From Paenibacillus tianmuensis (GTDB taxonomy: Bacteria > Bacillota > Bacilli > Paenibacillales > NBRC-103111): a stretch of 64,000 bases of DNA. Positions within the stretch are counted from its first letter, which is position 1; the number at the start of each line of letters is the position of its first letter. The position numbers were made by a program, and so were the translations under genes. The notes beneath the pieces were generated by a model. The model saw only the letters and a program-made list of their open reading frames with translations, did not search any database and was not told the DNA's origin. The DNA is taken from assembly GCF_900100345.1 (NCBI RefSeq), contig NZ_FMTT01000011.1:62001-126000 (forward strand), given 5' to 3'. Shown in pieces: positions 1 through 8,344 of this stretch.

Positions 1-177
1 GCGCCGGTATCCAGCGTGGCCGAGGTGTTCGACACCTACGTCTACCGCGTAGGCATTCTGAACGGCCGGTTCGGCTATGCGACCGTCGTAGGCGTCTTTA
101 AATCCGTCGTCGGTCTCATCCTCGTCGTTACGGCCAACCGTCTCGCGAAGCGTTTCGGAGAGGAGGGGCTATACTAA
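1..177 (+). CDS. Sugar ABC transporter permease, C-terminal end (LplB-type)
   Basis: This is an open frame running in from the left edge, so only the last 58 residues are visible. They contain a membrane helix (VVGVFKSVVGLILVVTANRL) and end in GEEGLY, typical of the LplB-type inner-membrane permease of complex-carbohydrate importers. The stop codon lies one base before the next ATG, and that gene's GGAGAGGAGGGG ribosome site sits inside this gene's end, so the two are translated together. The upstream part of the gene and any promoter are outside the window. Confidence 0.8.
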   Translation, partial: APVSSVAEVFDTYVYRVGILNGRFGYATVVGVFKSVVGLILVVTANRLAKRFGEEGLY

Positions 178-178
178 C

Positions 179-1060
179 ATGAAAGCATCGGCCTCTTACC
201 GTTTTTTTCAAGCGGCGAATTACGTGCTGTTGACCATCATCTCGCTGCTGACGCTGCTGCCGTTTCTGTACGTGGTGATCATCTCGTTCACCGACGCGAA
301 CGAGTACGTGACGAAGTCGGTCGTTATTTTTCCGGAAAAATGGAGTCTCGACTCGTACCGGTACATCTTGTCGACGGGGACGTTCATCCGGTCGATGGGA
401 ATCAGCGCAGTGCTGGCCGTTGTCGGCACCCTGCTCAGTCTTGTGGTGACCAGCTCGCTCTCGTATGTGCTGTCGCGCAAACGGCTGAAGGGAAAGCAGT
501 TTTTCCTCGTGGCGATTTTGCTCACGATGCTGTTTCAGCCGGGGATGATCCCGAACTATATGCTGGTGGACAGCCTGGGCCTTACCAATACGATCTGGGC
601 GCTTATTTTGCCGGTGCTGACCGGGGCCTGGTATGTGTTCTTGATGAAAAACTTCTATCAAGACATGCCTTCCGAATTGGAGGAGGCCGCCAACATCGAC
701 GGCTGCTCGGACATTGGTGTTTTCTTCCGGGTGATGCTGCCCCTGTCGCTGCCTGCGCTGGCCGCCTTCGGACTGTTTTTTGCGGTGGCGTACTGGAATA
801 CGTATTTCAGCGCGGTGCTGTACATTAACGACGACTCGCTGCGGCCAATGCAGGTGCTGCTCCAGCTGCTGCTGATTCAGGCGTCCACGCAGGTGGCCGA
901 CCCGAGCGTTGCGGCCATGATCCAAAGCGAGCAGACCGTGCCGCCCGACGTCATCAAGATGGCTGCTGTCGTCATTTCCTCGCTGCCGATCGTTGTGATT
1001 TATCCGTTTTTGCAGAAGTATTTCGTCAAGGGTATGATGGTGGGTTCGGTCAAAGGCTGA
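179..1060 (+). CDS. Sugar ABC transporter permease, LplC/YtcP-type
   Basis: This is a 293-residue inner-membrane permease of the MalG superfamily. About six hydrophobic helices are visible. The cytoplasmic EAA loop reads roughly EEAANIDGCSDIGVFFRVMLP near residues 164-184 and would contact the ATPase. The C terminus KGMMVGSVKG is typical of the family. The gene is coupled to the upstream permease and precedes a lipoprotein binding protein, giving the usual permease-permease-binding protein order with no ATPase gene, because such importers share an MsmX-like ATPase. The substrate is probably an oligosaccharide, and the fucosidase downstream suggests fucose-containing glycans (inference). Confidence 0.92.
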   Translation: MKASASYRFFQAANYVLLTIISLLTLLPFLYVVIISFTDANEYVTKSVVIFPEKWSLDSYRYILSTGTFIRSMGISAVLAVVGTLLSLVVTSSLSYVLSRKRLKGKQFFLVAILLTMLFQPGMIPNYMLVDSLGLTNTIWALILPVLTGAWYVFLMKNFYQDMPSELEEAANIDGCSDIGVFFRVMLPLSLPALAAFGLFFAVAYWNTYFSAVLYINDDSLRPMQVLLQLLLIQASTQVADPSVAAMIQSEQTVPPDVIKMAAVVISSLPIVVIYPFLQKYFVKGMMVGSVKG

Positions 1061-1150
1061 TGGCATTCAAGTCTGACTGTGTCCGGCCGTTCGCCGATAA
1101 AGGACATTTCGCCTCACATACGGAAACATATTTAAGGGAGGTCATCTAGA

Positions 1151-2686
1151 ATGAAAACGATGAAAACAATCGCAGCAGGCGCCGTATCGGTCGCCCTGGT
1201 CGCTTCACTCGCCGCCTGCGGCGGGAAGACGTCCAGTGACGCTCCGGCAGCCCAAGGGGAGGGCAAATCCGGCAAGCCGATGGATATAACCGTCACGACG
1301 ATCGCTTTCAGCGCGGCGCCGACCGGGGAGCTGGAAGGGCTCAAGAAGATCGGCGAGAAATTTAACGTCAATCTGAAAATCAATTATATCCCGGCTAACA
1401 ACATCACGGAAAAGCTGAACGTGCTGCTGGCGTCGAGCGACATTACCGACGTGATGTTCGTGGAGGACTTCAACACGACGCCGAGCTTCCTGAATGCGAT
1501 CGACAAAGGCGCGTTCTGGGAACTGACGCCGTTTATCAAAAATTACTCGAACTTATCCAAATATCCGCAAAGCGTTTTTGATAACGCCTCCATTAAAGGC
1601 AAGTTGTACTCGCTGCCGCGGGTGCGTCCGCTGGACGGCTCCGAGGCGCTCCTGCTGCGCAAAGACTGGCTTGACAAGCTCGGCATGCAGCCGCCGAAGA
1701 CGATGGACGAGCTAAATAACGTGCTCACAGCTTTCGCGAAGAACGACCCGGACGGCAACGGCAAAGCCGACACGTACGGATTGGCGCTATTCGGTTCGCC
1801 GGGCCCGGCCGGGTTTCTGGTCAGTATGTTCGGCGGGGGATATGGCTGGCAGAAAGGAGCAGACGGCAGCATCACCCCGAACTGGATGACGCCGCAGGCG
1901 AGAGAAGCGATGCAGTTCTGGAATAAAACATTCCAATCCGGAGGTATTGTGCCGGATCTGCCGGTTATGAAGAGCCAGCAGGTGCGCGACATGCTCGTTC
2001 AAGGAAAAGCCGGAGCGGCGATCACGAACGTTTATGATGCTTATAAATTCAACCAAGACTTGAAAAAAGCGAATCCGAACGCCAACTTGGTGGCTTATGA
2101 GATTCCAAAGGCTGCAGACGGCAAGGCGCATTACGAGCAGGCCATCGGCTATTACGGCCAATTCCTCGTCAGCAAGAAAGTAAGTGAGGAGAAGCTGAAG
2201 CGCATTCTGGAAGTATACGATTATACCGCGACCGAGGAAGGCTACAATCTGGGAACGTATGGCATCAAGGATACGGACTATACGATCGGTGCGGACGGAG
2301 CGGTCACGCAAACGGAAGAAGGCAAGAAGAAAGGCTATTCAGGCGACACCACCGGCCAATGGTTAACCGGTTATTTTAATAAATACCAGCGTGCCAGCGT
2401 GCCAGGCATGCCGGCTGATGTCCTCGAATACAATAAAAAACTGATCGATACCATCGCGGGACAATCCGCGCCGAATCCGGAATTCGGGCTGCCGAAATCG
2501 GCGCCGTTCAAGGAAAAAGGAGCCGACTGGAACAAAAAGATCAACGATATGATGATCAACGTCATTATCGGCAAAGCGACGATCGAGGATTGGGACAAAT
2601 TCGTCAAGACGATGAAGGACGATACGGGCTATCAAAGCCATATCAAGGAAATGAACGACAGCTTTAAAGCCAAGGGTCAGAAGTAA
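1151..2686 (+). CDS. Extracellular solute-binding lipoprotein of the sugar importer
   Basis: This 511-residue protein has a lipoprotein signal ending in SLAAC at about residue 23, so it is anchored to the outer face of the membrane. It belongs to the family 1 solute-binding proteins of the LplA kind; 'SSDITDVMFVEDF' and the long C-terminal helical region fit that fold. The start is set by GGGAGG nine bases upstream of the ATG. It captures the sugar for the two permeases just upstream and is probably in the same operon. The exact sugar cannot be read from the sequence. Confidence 0.92.
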   Translation: MKTMKTIAAGAVSVALVASLAACGGKTSSDAPAAQGEGKSGKPMDITVTTIAFSAAPTGELEGLKKIGEKFNVNLKINYIPANNITEKLNVLLASSDITDVMFVEDFNTTPSFLNAIDKGAFWELTPFIKNYSNLSKYPQSVFDNASIKGKLYSLPRVRPLDGSEALLLRKDWLDKLGMQPPKTMDELNNVLTAFAKNDPDGNGKADTYGLALFGSPGPAGFLVSMFGGGYGWQKGADGSITPNWMTPQAREAMQFWNKTFQSGGIVPDLPVMKSQQVRDMLVQGKAGAAITNVYDAYKFNQDLKKANPNANLVAYEIPKAADGKAHYEQAIGYYGQFLVSKKVSEEKLKRILEVYDYTATEEGYNLGTYGIKDTDYTIGADGAVTQTEEGKKKGYSGDTTGQWLTGYFNKYQRASVPGMPADVLEYNKKLIDTIAGQSAPNPEFGLPKSAPFKEKGADWNKKINDMMINVIIGKATIEDWDKFVKTMKDDTGYQSHIKEMNDSFKAKGQK

Positions 2687-2712
2687 TCCGCAGAGGAACG
2701 AATGACAACATC

Positions 2713-2752
2713 AAGCCCGCCTGTACTCCCAACGGAGTGGCAGCGCGGGCTT
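2713..2752 (+). terminator. Hairpin after the binding-protein gene
   Basis: AAGCCCGC and GCGGGCTT form an 8-bp stem, continued inside by CTG/CAG and ACTCC/GGAGT with small bulges. It starts 26 bases after the binding-protein stop. There is no following T-run (TTGGCTGCGA), so it may be an attenuating or mRNA-stabilising hairpin that lowers fucosidase expression rather than a full terminator. Confidence 0.6.
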
Positions 2753-2801
2753 GGCTGCGAGGTTTCCCAAAAAATTTCGAAGAACGGAAGGAGATTACGG
2801 C

Positions 2802-4061
2802 ATGATGAAGCATGAACCACCGTTAGCTATACCGACGGAACAGCAGCTCCGCTGGCAGGATATGGAGCTCGGGATGTTCTGCCATTTTGGCATCAATACG
2901 TTTTGCGATCAGGAATGGGGCGACGGCTCGGACTCGCCTGAGCGGTTCTATCCGACGGCGCTGGACGCTGTCCAGTGGGTAAGGATCGCGAAGCAGGCCG
3001 GATTCCGCTATTTTATATTGACCGCAAAGCATCACGACGGCTTCTGCCTGTGGCCGACCCGGACGACGGATTACTCGGTAAAGTCAAGCCCGTGGCTTGA
3101 CGGAAACGGCGATGTTGTACGCGCATGTGCGGATGCCTGTCGAAGCGAGGGGCTCGGGTTCGGCATTTATGTGTCGCCCTGGGACCGGAATGCGGCTTGC
3201 TATCCGGACCGCGCCGCTTACGACGACTTTTACGCCGAACAGCTGACCGAGCTGCTGACGCAGTACGGGCCGCTCGTCGAGGTGTGGTTCGACGGGGCGG
3301 GGTCCGAGGGCCGGGAGTACGATTGGCCGCGCATCATCGCGCTTGTCAAACGGCATCAGCCGGACGCGATGATCTTCAACATGGGGGCCCCGACGATCCG
3401 ATGGGTTGGGAACGAGGACGGCGTTGCGCCGTATCCGTGCTGGAACACGGCCGAGACGGCCCGGGCCAGCATGTTTACCGAGGCGTCCGTGAACTGGCTG
3501 CCGGAGACGCCGGCTTGGCTTCCGGCCGAATGCGACGTGCCGATACGCAGGAATCACTGGTTTTGGCATCCGGACGACGAAGCCAGCCTGCTCAGCCTGG
3601 AGGAGCTCATGGACGTGTATTACCGCTCGGTCGGGCATGGAGCGACGCTGCTGCTGAATGTGGCTCCGGACCGGCGGGGGCTGCTGCCGGAGGCGGACGT
3701 GAAGCGCGTACTGGCGTTCGGGGAGGAGATCCGCCGCCGTTTTGGCAGCTCCCTCGCCGAGGTGAAGGGTGCCGAAGGCACGGCGGAATTGGTGCTGGAA
3801 GAGACTGTGGAGCTGGATCATACCATCCTCATTGAAGATATCCGGTATGGCGAGCGCATCCGGGAATATTCGCTGGAAGCGATGCTGGACGGACAGTGGG
3901 TTGAACTGGTCCGAGGCAGCGCGGTCGGCCATAAGAAGATCGACCGGTTTGCTCCGGTCCGTACGGACCGGATTCGTCTGAACGTACTGGACAGCGCCGC
4001 CGTGCCGAAAATCCGCTCCATGTCCGTTTATTGCGTTTCTGGAGGGGGACGCAATAAATAG
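2802..4061 (+). CDS. Alpha-L-fucosidase, glycoside hydrolase family 29
   Basis: The enzyme (419 residues from this start) removes alpha-linked L-fucose from glycans by a retaining mechanism. Family signs are ELGMFCHFGINTF near the N terminus, TAKHHDGFCLW, and EVWFDGAG, whose aspartate (D164) is the expected nucleophile. No signal peptide is seen, so it should act in the cytoplasm on imported sugars. The start is ATG at 2802, eight bases after GGAAGGAG; an in-frame TTG at 2751 falls inside the hairpin and lacks a ribosome site. The C-terminal 100 residues look like a small beta domain. Context links it to the upstream importer. Confidence 0.9.
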   Translation: MMKHEPPLAIPTEQQLRWQDMELGMFCHFGINTFCDQEWGDGSDSPERFYPTALDAVQWVRIAKQAGFRYFILTAKHHDGFCLWPTRTTDYSVKSSPWLDGNGDVVRACADACRSEGLGFGIYVSPWDRNAACYPDRAAYDDFYAEQLTELLTQYGPLVEVWFDGAGSEGREYDWPRIIALVKRHQPDAMIFNMGAPTIRWVGNEDGVAPYPCWNTAETARASMFTEASVNWLPETPAWLPAECDVPIRRNHWFWHPDDEASLLSLEELMDVYYRSVGHGATLLLNVAPDRRGLLPEADVKRVLAFGEEIRRRFGSSLAEVKGAEGTAELVLEETVELDHTILIEDIRYGERIREYSLEAMLDGQWVELVRGSAVGHKKIDRFAPVRTDRIRLNVLDSAAVPKIRSMSVYCVSGGGRNK

Positions 4062-4197
4062 ATGCCATCGGCCCCGGCCTGTCCTTTCTGTGCTTATAAT
4101 GATCGTGAAAGGAAATGGAGGGCTTCTATTGCAAGCAAGCTTCGGTTAACAGCTGCTTGCTTTGGAAATGAGGAGGGGACTGTGTGACGGTTCCCTC

Positions 4198-4671
4198 TTA
4201 TTTCGTTCTTTTCTTCCATTTTTTATAATTGAAAATGAAATTATTTTTTTCCGTATGTACGCGATACTGGTGCAAGTTGGCCTTGACCGTTCGCGATCCG
4301 TCCGTTCCAACTTTAATTTTGAGCGACTTGACGCCAGACTCGACCGGAATGACCAAGTATCCGTGATGGGATTTGTCCATTTCAAATGCTTGCTCGGAAC
4401 CATCCGGAAACACGGCTGTAAATGTGGCATTCGCGTTGGAACCGATCACGACCCGATAAATCGTGCCGTCTACACTAGGTTTCAGCTCCTCTTTTCCGTC
4501 CCCGGATGTAAAGAAGAAGCTGCCCTCTTTCGAGGCTTCAACAGAGAAATAATCCATAACATCATTCGACTTGTTCCTTATGCCCGGTGGATCGTTCTGG
4601 GGTTGGTAGGCATAAGCGGCTGTCGATCCGGTCAAAAAGAGGCACAATGCCAAAAGTAAAAGTTTTTTCAT
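4198..4671 (-). CDS. Small secreted protein, function unknown
   Basis: This 157-residue protein has a clear signal peptide (MKKLLLLALCLFLTGSTAAYA) and no recognised catalytic motif. The mature part is beta-rich, with a stretch on sugar- or matrix-like lines (VFPDGSEQAFEMDKS) and a basic tail ending KKWKKRTK. The ATG at 4671 is preferred because AGGGGTGG lies eight bases upstream; a GTG four codons earlier overlaps that site. It is a single gene facing away from the thioredoxin gene. I do not recognise the family. Confidence 0.7.
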   Translation of the reverse strand: MKKLLLLALCLFLTGSTAAYAYQPQNDPPGIRNKSNDVMDYFSVEASKEGSFFFTSGDGKEELKPSVDGTIYRVVIGSNANATFTAVFPDGSEQAFEMDKSHHGYLVIPVESGVKSLKIKVGTDGSRTVKANLHQYRVHTEKNNFIFNYKKWKKRTK

Positions 4672-4881
4672 TTGCTTTTCCACCCCTGATAATGTTTTTA
4701 GCTCAAACCCGGCTCAATTGATCTTGTTCCAAGCCTCCGTATGCTTCGTCTCGGGGCTGCAGCACCACACCTGATTTTACCATTTGAGATCGTTCTTTTA
4801 CAAACATTGACGTTGACATTCGGGAAACAATCTTCCGATACAATAAAGGGGACAGGCTGGACAAGAACGGACGGTGAAACG

Positions 4882-5394
4882 ATGAAAAGAAAAGGGATGC
4901 TCTTGCTTCTGATCGCGCTGGTATCCTTAGCGCTGTATTCCAAGTACCCGGCTCGTACCGGGACGGCGGCCAAGATTGGGGCCCAGGCGCCCGCATTCGC
5001 GCTCACGGCGTTGGATGGACAAACGTACACATCAGAGCAATTTCGCGGCAAGCCATTGATCGTCAATTTCTGGGCCTCGTGGTGCGAGCCGTGCAAAGTG
5101 GAGGCTCCGGCGCTGGTCCGGCTGCATGAGCGGTATCAGGACCAAGTTGAGTTGGTGGCGGTTAACATTACGGCCAAGGACCGGATCGAATCCGTCCGGG
5201 CGTTCGTCTCAGAGCATGGCCTGCCGTTTCCGGTGCTGCTCGATGAACGGGCGGAGACGGCCCAGGCGTACCGTATTGTGCCGATCCCGACAACTTACCT
5301 GGTGGACCGCAGCGGGATTATCGCGGATAAAATTACCGGTGCTGCCGACTATGCCACTTTTGAGAAAAAAATAACGGCGCTGCTGCAGCGCTAA
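4882..5394 (+). CDS. TlpA/ResA-like thiol-disulfide oxidoreductase
   Basis: This is a 170-residue membrane-anchored thioredoxin-fold protein. An N-terminal hydrophobic helix (residues 5-19) tethers it outside the membrane. The active site is WASWCEPCK, with cysteines 68 and 71, and the cis-proline loop is IVPIPTTYL. Proteins of this kind reduce disulfides in apocytochrome c or other exported proteins. The length is normal for ResA/StoA relatives. An upstream in-frame extension of 47 codons is rejected because it shows promoter-like sequence (TTGACA, TACAAT) and no ribosome site; the start is ATG AAA AGA at 4882. Confidence 0.88.
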   Translation: MKRKGMLLLLIALVSLALYSKYPARTGTAAKIGAQAPAFALTALDGQTYTSEQFRGKPLIVNFWASWCEPCKVEAPALVRLHERYQDQVELVAVNITAKDRIESVRAFVSEHGLPFPVLLDERAETAQAYRIVPIPTTYLVDRSGIIADKITGAADYATFEKKITALLQR

Positions 5395-5454
5395 AACGGC
5401 GAATCGCCCTCCTCCAGTCTTTTCCGAGCTGAAGCGAGGGCGATGGTCGTTTTT
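5393..5454. terminator. Bidirectional terminator between convergent genes
   Basis: ATCGCCCTC (5403-5411) pairs with GAGGGCGAT (5436-5444), and the stem is flanked by AAAACG on the left and CGTTTT on the right. Each strand therefore has a stem followed by a T-run. It ends the thioredoxin gene reading right and the ABC permease operon reading left. Confidence 0.85.
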
Positions 5455-5465
5455 ACAAGCTTTAA

Positions 5466-6680
5466 TTATGCTGTGTGCAAATAACGGGCCGTTTCCGTCC
5501 GGTAAACGCTGACGGCGGGGAGAATGCCCGCGAACATGCCCAGCAGCGCAACGCCTCCGATAACGGCAGCTACGTCCCAACTGTACGCGACCGCGACGGT
5601 CACGGATATTTGCGAGCCGATATAGTCCGACAACAGCCAGGTGAGTCCGCCGCCGAGCGCCGTGCCGAGCACGCAGCCGAAGACGACCACCAGCACGGAT
5701 TCGAGCAGCACGATCGTGACGACGGCGCTGCGGCTTGCGCCGATGGCGCGCAGGATGGCGACGGTCCGCCTTCGTTCTACGGTGGAGCCGTACAGGGCCA
5801 GAACGACGGTCAGCCCGGCCATGCCCAGAACGACGTAGCTGATATATTTCAAAATTTGTTCGCCGCTGCCCATCATATCGAAGATTTTGGCGATGACTTG
5901 TCCGGGGAACACCGCCTGCGCCTCTTTGCCTTGATTGATCTCCTGATACATCTTCATCAGATCTACGTAGCTTCGCGGCTTCACCAAGGCGGCGGTCACG
6001 CCATGCTCGTCTTCATCGTGCTGCTGCTCTCCTGCATGCTCATGGCTGATCCAGTAGCTGTCCATGCTGACGTAAATCCCTTGATCCGAAGGGGCCGATA
6101 CGCTGTGCAGGATGCCGACGACCGTGTAAGGATGGTCCTTGTGGCCTTCGTCGTGCTGTAAAGATTTGGCCACGCCGTGACCCGAAATGAGCCGGTCCCC
6201 AACCTTGAGCCCGGTTTCTTTGGCGACCTTGGCGCCAAGCACCGCTTCGAACGGCTTGTCGAACAGTTGCCCGGCCGCGAGCCGGAAATAAGGCGGGTCG
6301 CTAGGCTTCCCTTTCAGCGCGAAGAAGGAAGGGGTCGTGCCGACGAGCCGGAACCCGTTATAATTGTCGCCGAGCGCAAACGGAACCGCCTGCGTGACCC
6401 GGGGATCGTTTTCAAGCGTACGGTAATAGTCTAACGAAATATTCGCCAAAGGGTTATCCATCAAAAAGATCGTGTTGAACACGAGCTGATTGGCGCTGCC
6501 CTTGGAGCCGACGATCATGCCGAACGGCTCGCTCGCTTTGACAATGCCTTGCTTGATGCCTGCGGAGAGCATCATGATGCTGAGCGTCATCGCGATGCCG
6601 ATGCTTACGACGATGACGGTGATGAGCGTTTGGACCCGCCGGTTCATGAGGTTGCGCCAAGCCATGTGCAGCAAAGACAT
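5466..6680 (-). CDS. FtsX/MacB-like ABC permease with His-rich extracellular loops
   Basis: This 404-residue permease has a first membrane helix at residues 17-40, a large extracellular domain at about 45-270, and three more helices in the last 130 residues, the MacB/LolC arrangement. The extracellular domain holds two clusters rich in His, Asp and Glu, at residues 168-183 and 213-226, such as QHDEGHKDHPY and HEHAGEQQHDEDEHG. The same HPY-VVGIL region occurs, as I recall, in proteobacterial permeases encoded beside DUF2796/DUF3299 zinc-linked proteins. It is the last gene of the alkaline phosphatase operon and starts four bases after the ATPase stop. Metal handling is an inference. Confidence 0.88.
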   Translation of the reverse strand: MSLLHMAWRNLMNRRVQTLITVIVVSIGIAMTLSIMMLSAGIKQGIVKASEPFGMIVGSKGSANQLVFNTIFLMDNPLANISLDYYRTLENDPRVTQAVPFALGDNYNGFRLVGTTPSFFALKGKPSDPPYFRLAAGQLFDKPFEAVLGAKVAKETGLKVGDRLISGHGVAKSLQHDEGHKDHPYTVVGILHSVSAPSDQGIYVSMDSYWISHEHAGEQQHDEDEHGVTAALVKPRSYVDLMKMYQEINQGKEAQAVFPGQVIAKIFDMMGSGEQILKYISYVVLGMAGLTVVLALYGSTVERRRTVAILRAIGASRSAVVTIVLLESVLVVVFGCVLGTALGGGLTWLLSDYIGSQISVTVAVAYSWDVAAVIGGVALLGMFAGILPAVSVYRTETARYLHTA

Positions 6681-6683
6681 GAA

Positions 6684-7370
6684 TTACCCGACCTCTCTGG
6701 TATCGTAAATGGAAAGCTCCCGGAGGCTCACGACGCGGTCCAGTCTGCCGGCCAGCTCCGGGTCGTGAGTGCACAGCAGCAGGGCCGTCCCGTTCTGCTC
6801 GCAAGCTTTGGCCAGCAGCGAAAACACCTGCTCCACATTGGCGTGGTCCAGACTGGCCGTGGGCTCGTCCGCCAGCACAAGGGCCGGGCGGTTCGCCAGC
6901 GCCCGCGCGATGGAGACGCGCTGCTGCTCGCCGCCGCTGAGCTGTCCCGGCTTGTGGTGAAGCCGGTGCTCAAGGCCGACCTGCGCCAGCAGGTCGCCGG
7001 CGCGCTGTTTTTGCGCCTTCGGCGGGATGGTTTTACCGAACTGCATGGCCGCCAGCACGTTCTCCAGCGCGGTAAAGCCCGGCAGCAGGTTGAAATTCTG
7101 GAATACGTAGCCGATATGCTGCGCGCGGAACCGGTCCAGCTCCGCTTCGCTCAGCCGTTCGAGCTGCCGGTCTAGCAGGCGGATGGAGCCGCTTGTAGGC
7201 CGCAGGATGCCAGCGATGAGCTGAAGCAGGGTGCTTTTGCCCGAGCCGCTCGGTCCGACCAAGGCCACCCGTTCGCCCGCGTTCATGGCAAAGTGGGAGA
7301 TGTTCAGCACGTTCACCTGCCGCTTGCCCGGAAGGGGGTACGACTTGGTCAAGTTCTCGGCGTGCAGCAT
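6684..7370 (-). CDS. ABC transporter ATPase, LolD/MacB type
   Basis: This 228-residue nucleotide-binding protein has Walker [10 protein letters not shown] (residues 39-47), the signature LSGGEQQR near 140 and Walker [13 protein letters not shown] near 160. The LolD/MacB group pairs with FtsX-like permeases that work by mechanotransmission rather than ordinary import. It overlaps the upstream lipoprotein gene as TAATG and is followed by the permease after three bases, so the three proteins are made together and should form one complex at the membrane. Confidence 0.93.
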   Translation of the reverse strand: MLHAENLTKSYPLPGKRQVNVLNISHFAMNAGERVALVGPSGSGKSTLLQLIAGILRPTSGSIRLLDRQLERLSEAELDRFRAQHIGYVFQNFNLLPGFTALENVLAAMQFGKTIPPKAQKQRAGDLLAQVGLEHRLHHKPGQLSGGEQQRVSIARALANRPALVLADEPTASLDHANVEQVFSLLAKACEQNGTALLLCTHDPELAGRLDRVVSLRELSIYDTREVG

Positions 7371-8287
7371 TACTTCAGCACCTCCACGTTGTCCGCGTTA
7401 ATGCGGATCAGGCTGACGAAGCCGGTCTCTTCGTCCGTTTGCGAGCCGACGCTGAGCGTGCCCGTCACTTTGACCTGATGCTCCGTCGGCGTCACGTCCT
7501 TGCCCTTGGGCATAAAGACGACCACGATATCCGTCGGCCAGTCTGCATCCGTCGAACAAAACGGGCAGACGGTGAGCGCGACTTTGGTCAGCACGAAGAA
7601 GTTGACTTTGGCGGTTAACGGCGGAGCCATGAACCCCGTCATTTCCACTTTTCTGCCAGCCAGTTGGTTCACTTTATCCGATAGCTTAACGCCTCGCACC
7701 GTCATCTCGGCGTATAAGTCCTCGAACGTCAAAACAGGCGTTTTACCGGCTTCCTTCACGATATTTTTCGTCACCGCAGGTTTAGCTTGCTTGGACGCCG
7801 CTTGTTCGGCCGCAGGCGGCTTCTCTTGCGCTGGCTTCGTTCCGGCTGCCGCGGGAGCGCCTTTGGCGGCCGCGTCGGCCGTTGCGCTCCCCGTGGCTGC
7901 ATCGCCCGCCGGGGCCGTGCTTGCGGGTGCATTGCCCGCTGCCCCGGGGGCGGCCGCCGCACTGCCCGCTGCGCCTGCGCTCGGACTTCCCGCCGCGGTT
8001 TGCCCGCCGCCCGCTTGCCCTGCATCCGCCGCCACTGGCTGAGCGGCTTTGTCGGCCTCCTCCGTGCTGGTGGCTGCGGTCTGGCTCCCCGCTACCGCGT
8101 CTGCCTGATTCAGCTGCGTTCCGGCAGCCGAAGTTTCCACCGCCGGGGCGGACGCTGCCGCCGAAACGGAAGAATCAACCGGCCCCCCGGAAGACAGGGG
8201 AACCGGTTGATTGCAGCCGGGAACGAGGAGCATAACGGCGATCAGGCTGGCGGTTAGGGCAGTCATGCCTCTTGGTTCAAGCCGCAT
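7370..8287 (-). CDS. Lipoprotein with low-complexity linker and OB-fold DUF3299-like domain
   Basis: This 305-residue protein has a lipoprotein signal with box LVPGC. Residues of about 25-165 form an Ala/Gly/Pro/Thr/Gln-rich linker of very low complexity. The C-terminal 120 residues look like a small beta domain (VEMTGFMAPPLTAKVNFFVL, then ALTVCPFCSTDADWP), resembling DUF3299-type OB folds; the CPFC pair could bind metal. The start is ATG 8287, eight bases after GGAGG; an ATG at 8302 overlaps that site. It follows the alkaline phosphatase by 57 bases and overlaps the ATPase as TAATG. A role as substrate-capture or delivery subunit of the transporter is inferred. Confidence 0.75.
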   Translation of the reverse strand: MRLEPRGMTALTASLIAVMLLVPGCNQPVPLSSGGPVDSSVSAAASAPAVETSAAGTQLNQADAVAGSQTAATSTEEADKAAQPVAADAGQAGGGQTAAGSPSAGAAGSAAAAPGAAGNAPASTAPAGDAATGSATADAAAKGAPAAAGTKPAQEKPPAAEQAASKQAKPAVTKNIVKEAGKTPVLTFEDLYAEMTVRGVKLSDKVNQLAGRKVEMTGFMAPPLTAKVNFFVLTKVALTVCPFCSTDADWPTDIVVVFMPKGKDVTPTEHQVKVTGTLSVGSQTDEETGFVSLIRINADNVEVLK

Positions 8288-8344
8288 GGATAACGCCTCC
8301 ATTCACTCCGTAATTTCCATGTGTGTTGATCTCGCGCGCCTTGT

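Noticed and set aside
2751-2801. Upstream TTG start for the alpha-L-fucosidase
   Set aside because: The TTG lies inside the hairpin after the binding-protein gene and has no ribosome site, while ATG 2802 has GGAAGGAG at the right distance.
4162-4659. Plus-strand frame opposite the small secreted protein
   Set aside because: The minus-strand frame has a signal peptide and ribosome site; the plus frame is its mirror.
7500-8257. Long Ala/Gly/Arg-rich frames opposite the lipoprotein linker
   Set aside because: GC-rich low-complexity DNA opens all frames; only the minus frame has a lipobox and a matching C-terminal domain.
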